Below are positions 49,267 through 55,513 of a stretch of 55,513 nt of DNA, in pieces. The notes below the pieces were generated by a model. The model ran no database searches. It was not told the origin of the DNA and saw only the letters and a list, made by a program, of their open reading frames with translations. A program made the position numbers and the translations under genes. The stretch comes from Oscillospiraceae bacterium. Lineage in GTDB: Bacteria > Bacillota > Clostridia > Oscillospirales > Ruminococcaceae. The stretch covers positions 562,420-617,932 of the forward strand of contig JAJQBX010000032.1 in the NCBI GenBank assembly GCA_021203065.1, read 5' to 3'. Positions within the stretch are counted from its first letter, which is position 1; each line of letters begins with the position of its first letter.

Positions 49267-50169
49267 TTATTGATCGGTTTTAAGGGTATACGTTACTGCT
49301 CCTACCATAGAGAAGCAGTAATCGTAAAGATTTGTGTGGTCATACCAGTCGTTCGGGTCGCTTAATGTCACGCAGATGAGGGTTACTCCGTCACGTTCGC
49401 ATGCAGAGACCAAGCATCTACCAGCTTTGTCGGTGAAGCCCGTCTTCACTCCGATGACGCCGTCGCATGAGCTTAAGAGCTTATTCGAATTTGAAAGCCA
49501 GAAGCTTTCGCCGTCGCCGAACTGAAGGCAGATTGAGCTTGTCCCGCATATTTCTCTGAATGTTTCGTCAGAAAGAGCGAGCCTCGTAAGATTTGCCATG
49601 TCGAGAGCGGTTGAATAGTGCTCATCGGTGTAGTCGTCGAGTCCTGATGGTGTGACGAAATGTGTATCCAAAAGCCCGAAGTTTTCGGCTTTTTCGTTCA
49701 TCAGCTCGACAAAGGCTTCGACGCTTCCTGAAACAGCCACTGCGGCGGCATTTGCAGCATCATTGCCGTTTGGGAGCATCATTCCGTAGCATAAAATGCG
49801 CTTGGTGACAACTTTTCCCTCGCTTAAACCCATCGAAGAGCCTTCAACCTTGATGGCTTCGCTGTCGACAGTGAACCATTCGTCGATATTGCCTGATTCA
49901 AGTGTGAGAAGTGTTGTCATTATCTTTGTGGTGCTCGCCATCGGAAGCTTCATAGAGGCGTTTTTCTCATAGAGAACCCTGCCGGTTTCGTATTCAACGA
50001 CCACCGCCGCCCTTGACGCTATCTGGGGCTCAGAGCTGACAGAGGCTGAGAGAACTGACTTGGAGCTCGCTTCCGATGAAGCGTTTCTTGATCTTATGCA
50101 GATGCAGGATGCCATCACAACAAGGCAAATCATGCAGACGGCAACCCGTTTTATTGTATACCTATCCAT
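49267..50169 (-). CDS. D-alanyl-D-alanine carboxypeptidase, DacF/DacB-like
   Basis: A 300-residue low-molecular-weight penicillin-binding protein of the S11 family. Signal or lipobox near MASC (19-22), then STTK at 79-82 (nucleophile Ser79), motif 2 as NGN at 134-136 where SGN is usual, and KTG at 242-244. Trims D-Ala from peptidoglycan stems. The C-terminal membrane-binding domain found in DacA is absent. The weak ribosome site (AAGGA 14 bases from ATG) leaves the start open. Neighbours rluB, scpAB and ytfIJ match Bacillus gene order. Confidence 0.88.
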   Translation of the reverse strand: MDRYTIKRVAVCMICLVVMASCICIRSRNASSEASSKSVLSASVSSEPQIASRAAVVVEYETGRVLYEKNASMKLPMASTTKIMTTLLTLESGNIDEWFTVDSEAIKVEGSSMGLSEGKVVTKRILCYGMMLPNGNDAANAAAVAVSGSVEAFVELMNEKAENFGLLDTHFVTPSGLDDYTDEHYSTALDMANLTRLALSDETFREICGTSSICLQFGDGESFWLSNSNKLLSSCDGVIGVKTGFTDKAGRCLVSACERDGVTLICVTLSDPNDWYDHTNLYDYCFSMVGAVTYTLKTDQ

Positions 50170-50245
50170 AAACTTTTTCGTATTCCTTTCCGGTTGCGAT
50201 AAGCAACTGATTGAATACGATTAGTTTGTGGATTTCATACGGCTT

Positions 50246-50671
50246 TTATTCGTCTATATCTTCGTCCTCGTCATCCTTGTAAACGACTTCAACCTTATTA
50301 TTCTTGTCTAAGAAGCTGACAACCTTGTCGATTACATCGGGGATGGTGGCGAGTGCGGCATTCTCCTTGGGAGCGTTGACTGTGAGCTGCAAAAGCTTGG
50401 TTGAACCATCGGGAGCAATTGTGATGAATGCAAGAGGCGTTACCGTCACTCCTCCGCCCATTCCGCCGCCGAAGAGGTCTTTTTCGCTCTTGGCGGGAAT
50501 ATCGGAGCCGCCAGAGCCGAAGCCGACGGAAACCTTGGAAACAGGGATGATGGTTGTGCCGTTCGGAACGGTTATCGGGCTGCCGACAACGGTATCGACG
50601 TCAACGACTTCCTTGATTTTCTCGATTGCGGTCTGAACGAGACCCTCCAGATTGCTTTTCTTTTCGTTCAT
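50246..50671 (-). CDS. ytfJ: GerW (YtfJ) family spore protein
   Basis: A 141-residue protein of the YtfJ/GerW family: VDTVVGSPITVPNGTTIIPV near the start, VSVGFGSGGSD, and a glycine-rich GGGMGGG segment. In Bacillus it is needed for germination by L-alanine. Found in spore-forming Firmicutes; supports spore ability of the organism but does not prove it. It overlaps the DUF2953 gene by four bases, as ytfI-ytfJ do. Confidence 0.92.
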   Translation of the reverse strand: MNEKKSNLEGLVQTAIEKIKEVVDVDTVVGSPITVPNGTTIIPVSKVSVGFGSGGSDIPAKSEKDLFGGGMGGGVTVTPLAFITIAPDGSTKLLQLTVNAPKENAALATIPDVIDKVVSFLDKNNKVEVVYKDDEDEDIDE

Positions 50672-51432
50672 GTTGATCCTTCTTTCTTTGGATTGCTCCC
50701 GTCCGGCTCGGATTTGTCGAGATTTTCGAGAGCTGATTTTACTTTAAGATAGTTAATAAGTATATACACGGCTAACGCCACGATAGACAGTACTCTTGCT
50801 TTGATGAGGAGGCTTCCCTCGGCATCAAAGACTTTATGCTCGTAGTCGCACTTTATCTCAGTCTTCCTGATTCTGACCGAGAAAAGACACGATAGAAGTG
50901 CCAGAGCATTATAGAAAACAGCGTTTATTCTGCCGAAGTTAATTCCGGCAGTGGCGGCATCCTCGTCGCCGACGGTGAGGTGAAGCTCCAAATCGTCGAT
51001 TTTTATCAGCTTCAGAAGCTTTTTAAGGGCGGTTTTGACCTTTGGAAGATATTGCTTGATTACGTTCCACTTGTTCAAAAGCGAACTGCCAGATTTCTTT
51101 TCTTCTTTCGGTTCTTCCTGCTCACTGACGGGTTCTTCGGGCTCGGGCTCAGGTTCCGGTTTAGGCTCATCTGTAACCTCGGAAATCTCAGATATTTCGA
51201 TTTCCGGCTTCTTTGGATTTGACTCAGGCTGAGGTTTTGATGGCTCAGGCTCTTTCTCGGGCTTGTCCTCTTTCTTATCAGACGTGTCGAGCTTGAAAAC
51301 CTCGAGCCAGAGATACTTTACTGAAAGCCTGACGCTCTTTTTGTCGAAGCTGACATAGACCCGAATTGAGAAAAGCGTAAGAATGAAAATCAAAAGGAGT
51401 AGCGAAAGAAGCACTATACCTATAATTTTCAA
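50668..51432 (-). CDS. ytfI: DUF2953 (YtfI-like) membrane protein
   Basis: A 254-residue protein with an N-terminal helix (4-22), a stretch of almost pure Glu, Pro, Lys and Ser (55-118), then a DUF2953 beta domain (140-235) with a second helix near 217-232. In B. subtilis ytfI lies next to ytfJ. Function unknown. The Pro/Glu-rich segment is an unusually long spacer for the family. Confidence 0.82.
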   Translation of the reverse strand: MKIIGIVLLSLLLLIFILTLFSIRVYVSFDKKSVRLSVKYLWLEVFKLDTSDKKEDKPEKEPEPSKPQPESNPKKPEIEISEISEVTDEPKPEPEPEPEEPVSEQEEPKEEKKSGSSLLNKWNVIKQYLPKVKTALKKLLKLIKIDDLELHLTVGDEDAATAGINFGRINAVFYNALALLSCLFSVRIRKTEIKCDYEHKVFDAEGSLLIKARVLSIVALAVYILINYLKVKSALENLDKSEPDGSNPKKEGST

Positions 51433-51473
51433 TATCGTAAGAAATATTACTATAACGCTACACCTTCCATCTG

Positions 51474-52034
51474 TTATTCTGTCTCTTCGTTTTCTATTTC
51501 GTCAATGCTAATCTGTCCCTCATCGGACGGTAACGGCGGAAGCTCTCCTAAGGACGAGATGCCAAAGCACCTTAGGAAATTCTCTGTGGTTTTGAAGAGC
51601 ATCGGCTTTCCGGGGATGTCGAGGCGTCCTGCCTCTGAGATAAGCTCTTTTTCAAGAAGATTATTGACAACTCCTGAGCTGTCTACTCCTCTGACATCGT
51701 CGATAAAGCTTCTTGTTACCGGCTGGTTGTAGGCGATTATCGTCAGGACTTCGAGCGATGCCTGTGAGAGTGCCCCGCTTCTCTTTGAACGAACTGCCGC
51801 AGAGATATAGGGCGCGAATTCCTTTTTCGTGACCAGCTGCCAAGATTTGTCTAACTTTATAACTTCGAGTGCTGAGCCAGTTTCAGAATACCTGTCGTTG
51901 AGAAGATTTATGAAACTCTCAAGCTCTTCCTGTTCGATTCCTGCGGACTGAGCAAGCTTTTCGTCCTCAACCGGCTCTCCAAGAGCAAAAAGTATCGCTT
52001 CGAGTGCCGAAAGCTTTTCACTGTACTCCATCAT
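51474..52034 (-). CDS. scpB: Segregation and condensation protein B
   Basis: A 186-residue winged-helix protein with family phrases LEAILFALGEPV, LEVLTIIAYNQPVTRS and VDSSGVVNNLLEKELI. It binds ScpA within the SMC complex to compact chromosomes. Overlaps the end of scpA by 17 bases. GGAGG lies just before its start. Confidence 0.95.
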   Translation of the reverse strand: MMEYSEKLSALEAILFALGEPVEDEKLAQSAGIEQEELESFINLLNDRYSETGSALEVIKLDKSWQLVTKKEFAPYISAAVRSKRSGALSQASLEVLTIIAYNQPVTRSFIDDVRGVDSSGVVNNLLEKELISEAGRLDIPGKPMLFKTTENFLRCFGISSLGELPPLPSDEGQISIDEIENEETE

Positions 52035-52773
52035 TCTTCCTCCTGTTAAGGGTTATCTCGGTGTTGTCGTCATTCAGGCTCACTCTTCCCGACTTGGCGA
52101 GCTCCAAAACTGCTAAGAACGCCGCTATCTTTTCCGATTTGCCGTCGATTCCGTCGATGAGAACCGACACCGGGCATGTTCCCGTCCTGTAAAGTCTTCT
52201 CAAGACGGCTACTATTCCCGTTGAAACGGAAACCACACGATGAGATACCAGCGGCTTGAAGACGGAGGCTTCTACCGGTCGCTCACGCATCTTCTTGTCG
52301 AAGATACCGATATATGCGTCAAGAAGTGCCTGAGGGTCGCATCGACCCACATAGGTTTTCGGGAGCTCTGGAAGCGTGGGGCTGCTTGCGTAAACCTTAT
52401 CGCCGACATAGAGCTTTGAAAGCCTTTCAGCCGCCTGCTTGCAGACGGAGTATTGGGTGAGCTTGCCCTCAAGTTCCTGCTTGAGTTCTATTGCTTCCTC
52501 ATGCTTCGGGAGAAGATAGAGAGTTTTTATGAGGATAAGCCTTGCCGCCATCTCGAGGAAATCTCCGGCATATTCGAAGTCGTAATCCTCGATGCCGTCG
52601 ATATAGTCAAGATATTGGTCAAGTAGTGCCGAAATCTCAATATTGGCTATACTCAGCTTGTGTTTTGAAATGAGGAAAAGAAGCAAATCAAGTGGTCCCT
52701 CAAAGCCCTCAAGCCTGTAGACAACATCGCTTCTGCCAAGCGTAACTGCCGATGTACTTTCACGAACACTCAT
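52018..52773 (-). CDS. scpA: Segregation and condensation protein A (kleisin)
   Basis: A 251-residue kleisin that starts MSVRESTSAV at 52773 (frame overlaps the M50 gene by four bases). Family signature FEGPLDLLLFLISKHKL lies near residue 23-40, and the C-terminal winged helix near 200-250. Bridges the two heads of the SMC dimer with ScpB. Co-transcribed with scpB. Confidence 0.94.
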   Translation of the reverse strand: MSVRESTSAVTLGRSDVVYRLEGFEGPLDLLLFLISKHKLSIANIEISALLDQYLDYIDGIEDYDFEYAGDFLEMAARLILIKTLYLLPKHEEAIELKQELEGKLTQYSVCKQAAERLSKLYVGDKVYASSPTLPELPKTYVGRCDPQALLDAYIGIFDKKMRERPVEASVFKPLVSHRVVSVSTGIVAVLRRLYRTGTCPVSVLIDGIDGKSEKIAAFLAVLELAKSGRVSLNDDNTEITLNRRKNDGVQ

Positions 52774-53471
52774 AAGAATATCGCTCTCATAATCGGTTCT
52801 ACCCAGAAGAAGAGGTAGGAAAGTCCGTCGTATGCAAGGTTTATGAGCCAGCTCATCGGGATTGAAAGGACTCCCAAGAAGAGCAAAAGCATGAAGCCGA
52901 TGTAGATATATCTCTGATACCTTGCGAGCCACGCATTGACCTTGTAGGGTGCGAATACACTTAAGATTCTTGAACCGTCGAGCGGAGGAATCGGGATAAG
53001 ATTGAATATTGCAAGGGAAAGATTTACCGTTACGAAATAGTAAATTGCAAGAAATACATAATATAGCGCATTATAGGTTGCCTCGGTCATTGCAATGCAG
53101 ACGGGAATGTAGTTAATGATTCTTAAAACGAACATCCCTATTGCGGCGCAGAGAAGATTTGAAAGCGGTCCTGCGGCGGCTGTTATCGCTGTCCCCTTTT
53201 TGTAGTTGCGGAAGTTTCTCGGGTTTACAGGGACGGGCTTTGCCCAGCCGAAGCCGAACAGTAAGAGGAATATCGCTCCGAAAATATCGAGATGTGCTAT
53301 CGGGTTAAGGGTCATCCTGCCATTCATATATGCAGTTTCGTCGCCCATCTTGTGTGCGGCAAAGGCATGGGCGTATTCGTGGACGGGAAGAATTGTAAAT
53401 ATGATAAGCAGTCTTATTCCAAGGAGGATTATAAGCTGCTGAGGGTCGTTTAGGTAAGAGAGTATCGACAC
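52770..53471 (-). CDS. Site-2 protease family M50 zinc metallopeptidase
   Basis: A 233-residue membrane protein starting at GTG. Zinc motif HEYAH (His31, Glu32, His35) sits in the first helix; the third ligand is in NLIPIPPLDG near 165. Six helices in total, without a PDZ domain, so it resembles YwhC/SpoIVFB-like small members. Substrate unknown; it leads the operon with scpA and scpB, an order conserved in many clostridia. Confidence 0.92.
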   Translation of the reverse strand: MSILSYLNDPQQLIILLGIRLLIIFTILPVHEYAHAFAAHKMGDETAYMNGRMTLNPIAHLDIFGAIFLLLFGFGWAKPVPVNPRNFRNYKKGTAITAAAGPLSNLLCAAIGMFVLRIINYIPVCIAMTEATYNALYYVFLAIYYFVTVNLSLAIFNLIPIPPLDGSRILSVFAPYKVNAWLARYQRYIYIGFMLLLFLGVLSIPMSWLINLAYDGLSYLFFWVEPIMRAIFL

Positions 53472-53523
53472 CGGATCAGATCCTTTTCGTTATTTTTGCG
53501 ATAATCGAAATATACGCAGTCTA

Positions 53524-53552
53524 ATCATACACCATTTATGTGAAAATTTCAA
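53524..53552 (-). promoter_or_regulatory. Promoter of the M50-scpAB operon
   Basis: Minus strand TTGAAA (53552-53547), 17-base spacer, TATGAT (53529-53524). Confidence 0.7.
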
Positions 53553-53664
53553 GTCATCTTTGCCCCAATAAATGCTTTCGGGGTGAAATTTTAAAGATTT
53601 GGACACAGTTTCTTACTTTTTGCAGCCTTTTTTGCGTCTGAGAAAAAAATATTTCAAAAAACAC

Positions 53665-53693
53665 TTGCAATTGTCGCCGAAATTTGATATGAT
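53665..53693 (+). promoter_or_regulatory. Promoter of rpmB
   Basis: TTGCAA (53665-53670), 17-base spacer, TATGAT (53688-53693). The leader to the start codon is about 85 bases and includes TCAAG-TAAG-CTTGA just before the ribosome site, so control by L28 or by translation is possible. Confidence 0.75.
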
Positions 53694-53784
53694 AGATGAC
53701 GTTGAATTATGACTATAACTACGCTGATTGAGTTGGCACGATTTTCTGTCTCTCAAGTAAGCTTGAAGAAGGAGGTGCAGCCCA

Positions 53785-53970
53785 ATGGCAAAGTGTGAAA
53801 TTTGCGGTAAGGGTGTTACTTTCGGAAATAAGGTATCTCACTCTATGAGAAGCACCAACAGAACTTGGAAGCCGAACATCATGAGAGTAAAGGCTATCAA
53901 GAACGGTACTCCCTGCCATATGTATGTCTGCTCGAGGTGCTTAAGATCCGGAAAAGTAACCAGAGCTTAA
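53785..53970 (+). CDS. rpmB: 50S ribosomal protein L28
   Basis: A 61-residue L28 of the zinc-ribbon (C+) type, with CEIC at 4-7 and CSRC at 49-52 as four cysteine ligands. GGAGGTG lies about nine bases before the start. Alone in its unit, with a bidirectional terminator downstream. Confidence 0.95.
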   Translation: MAKCEICGKGVTFGNKVSHSMRSTNRTWKPNIMRVKAIKNGTPCHMYVCSRCLRSGKVTRA

Positions 53971-53995
53971 GGCAATACTTAGCAAAAATAAAATT

Positions 53996-54027
53996 CAGTC
54001 GACCTTTTTGGGGTCGGCTGTTTTTTT
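53996..54027. terminator. Terminator between rpmB and ksgA
   Basis: CAGTCGACC / GGTCGGCTG hairpin followed by T7 on the plus strand; the minus side has a weaker AATTTTATTTTT run, so it may serve both converging genes. Confidence 0.85.
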
Positions 54028-54880
54028 ATCTGTAGAGATTGTCGGAAAGAGCTATCAGCTCATCCATCTTAAGCTGTTCCGGACGTGAATTGAGAGCTAT
54101 TCCCGCTTCGGTCATGGCTTCGCTGACAGTAGCCTTGTCGATGCCGATTGAGCCGCAGATAGCGTTGAGGGTGGTCTTTCTTCTCTGGGTAAACATGCCT
54201 CTGACCATCTTAAAGAAAAACTCCTCGTTTTTGACCTCCGGCAAGGTTTTTCGCATATCGAACCTGACTACACAGCTGTCGACATTAGGGCTCGGCATGA
54301 ATGAGCCTCTTGAAACATTGAAGAGGATTTTTCCCTCGGAATAGTAGCTCGCCGCAACGGTCACCGCTCCCGCTTCACGTGTACCCACCAGCGCACAGAG
54401 CCGGACTCCGGCTTCCTTCTGGACAAGGGCGGTTATCGATTCAATCGGAAGCTTCGATTCGAAAAGCTTCATCAGTATCGGCGAAGTGATATAGTACGGG
54501 AGGTTTGAGCAGACGGCAACTTTAAGTCCCGGGAACTCGTCTTCAATAAGCTTATTCAAGTCGAGCTTCAGAACGTCAGCTTCCACTACTTTTACATTAT
54601 GGCAGTCTGAAAGGGTTTCATTCAGGACTCCGATAAGGCGATGGTCGACTTCGATAGCGACTACTTTATCAGCTCTTCTGGCGAGCTCCACCGTCAGAAC
54701 TCCCATTCCTGCGCCGATTTCGATTATGCCATACCCCTCACGGGCGTTCCCCGCCTCGGCGATCCGGGGGCAGACAGTCGGGTCTATAAGGAAGTTCTGC
54801 CCTAACTTTTTTGAGAATGTGAAGCCGTGGCGAGAAAGGATTTCTTTTATTACAGATGGATTTGAGAGATTTGGGGTCAT
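54026..54880 (-). CDS. ksgA: 16S rRNA dimethyladenosine transferase
   Basis: A 284-residue SAM-dependent enzyme that dimethylates two adjacent adenines near the 16S rRNA 3' end. Blocks: KKLGQNFLIDP near 20, IEIGAGMGVLT, DVLK, SNLPYYITSPIL, and FTQRRKTTLNAICG near the end. The usual Bacillus neighbour rnmV is missing here (see the Toprim gene at 3390). It lies 15 bases downstream of trkH. Confidence 0.96.
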   Translation of the reverse strand: MTPNLSNPSVIKEILSRHGFTFSKKLGQNFLIDPTVCPRIAEAGNAREGYGIIEIGAGMGVLTVELARRADKVVAIEVDHRLIGVLNETLSDCHNVKVVEADVLKLDLNKLIEDEFPGLKVAVCSNLPYYITSPILMKLFESKLPIESITALVQKEAGVRLCALVGTREAGAVTVAASYYSEGKILFNVSRGSFMPSPNVDSCVVRFDMRKTLPEVKNEEFFFKMVRGMFTQRRKTTLNAICGSIGIDKATVSEAMTEAGIALNSRPEQLKMDELIALSDNLYR

Positions 54881-54895
54881 AAGGTCTCCGGTTTA

Positions 54896-55513
54896 TCAGG
54901 CGTTGCTCTTTCTCTTCCAGAGGGATGGCATAAGGATGAAGAGAAGAGGATAGATTTCAAGGCGTCCTAAGAGCATGGTTATAGAAAGAACAATTTTCGA
55001 GAATGCGGAGTAGCTCGCATAGCTGCCCATCGGTCCCACCTCGGCGAAGCCGGGTCCGATGTTGTTGAAGCAGGCGACAACTGAGGAGATTTTTGCCTCA
55101 AAGCTGAGTGGCTCGAACGAAATCGCCAAGAATGCCGCAATCATGATAAAGATATAAAGGGAGAAGTAAGTGCCTATGCCCTTTATCGTGCCGTCGTCAA
55201 GAGTTTTGCCGTCAAGCTTGACCGCACCTACCGAGTGCGGGTGTATCATCCTGTAGAGCTCACGCTTGATGGATTTGAAGAGGGTTACAACTCTCGAAAT
55301 CTTCAAGCCTCCGGCGGTTGAGCCTGCACAGCCTCCGATGAACATGAGAATGAACAGCACCGCTTTCGCAACCGGTGACCACAGGTTGAAGTCGGCAGTA
55401 GCGAAGCCGGTTGTCGAGAGAATCGACATTACTTGGAATGCGGCTGTTCTTATGGTCTCCCCTACTACCTCATCTCTCTTAAAACTTTACAAATCATTTG
55501 CTTTGTGGTATAA
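54896..55513 (-). pseudogene. TrkH-type potassium uptake protein, partial and possibly interrupted
   Basis: The last 200 or so codons of a TrkH/KtrB channel subunit. Blocks TTGFATADFNLW, GGCAGSTAGGLKISR, and FNNIGPGFAEVGPMG are pore loops and filters, and the end GRLEIYPLLFILMP is conserved. The gene should continue past 55513. Upstream of MSILSTTGF the frame is coding-like (EVVGETIRTAAFQV) but meets TAA at 55487-55489, within the region expected to be coding. Either the gene is broken by a nonsense change or this base call is wrong. A frame that begins here would lack the first two pore domains, so a short functional form is unlikely. Confidence 0.65.

Noticed and set aside
49267-50169. Loss of activity in the D-Ala-D-Ala carboxypeptidase because motif 2 is NGN instead of SGN
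   Set aside because: STTK and KTG are intact, and NGN may occur in active members, so inactivity cannot be claimed.

Overview
The window looks like a chromosomal segment of an anaerobic, spore-related Firmicute of the Ruminococcus/Oscillospiraceae type. Pointers are a type III glutamine synthetase, GerW (YtfJ)-type and SpoIID-type proteins, ScpA/ScpB, a T-box leader, Thr/Glu-rich linkers on lipoproteins, and moderate GC with strong TTGACA/TATAAT promoters. No prophage, insertion sequence or CRISPR array was seen. The genus is an inference from gene content only.

Left part (1-12,450): a truncated beta-repeat surface protein with an unusual leader; a cell-surface O-acylation pair (DHHW + MBOAT); a Toprim RNase M5-like protein and HolA on the minus strand; then divergent lipoprotein, prfB and lipoprotein genes, a serine hydrolase, rnhA and a cysteine desulfurase.

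Middle (12,460-29,000): an ABC exporter with a palindromic operator and an XRE regulator, hemW, then a rightward run of cysteine desulfurase-thiI-pncC-like followed by a secreted-protein cluster: two class B sortases (one apparently a lipoprotein), a SpoIID/LytB protein and a transglutaminase-like lipoprotein. Next come an SDR, acpS, nnrD, small lipoproteins, a C39-like peptidase and a PIN protein with a small partner.

Nitrogen block (29,000-35,000, minus strand): GSIII, then an ammonium transporter fused to a PII domain, then asnB behind an asparagine T-box. The leaders of glnA and amt contain ANTAR-like hairpins. The genes together form an ammonium uptake, glutamine and asparagine synthesis unit controlled largely at the RNA level.

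Right part (35,000-55,513): a YhbD-like regulator plus bactofilin, metQNI with LysR, a nuclease-like protein, an M16 peptidase, a DinJ/PIN toxin-antitoxin cassette, a Nudix protein, two tRNAs, a VTT membrane protein, pncB, rluB, a D-Ala-D-Ala carboxypeptidase, gerW-DUF2953-scpB-scpA-M50 in an operon, rpmB, ksgA and an incomplete trkH. The most striking observation is that MetQ appears circularly permuted: the half that is normally C-terminal comes first.
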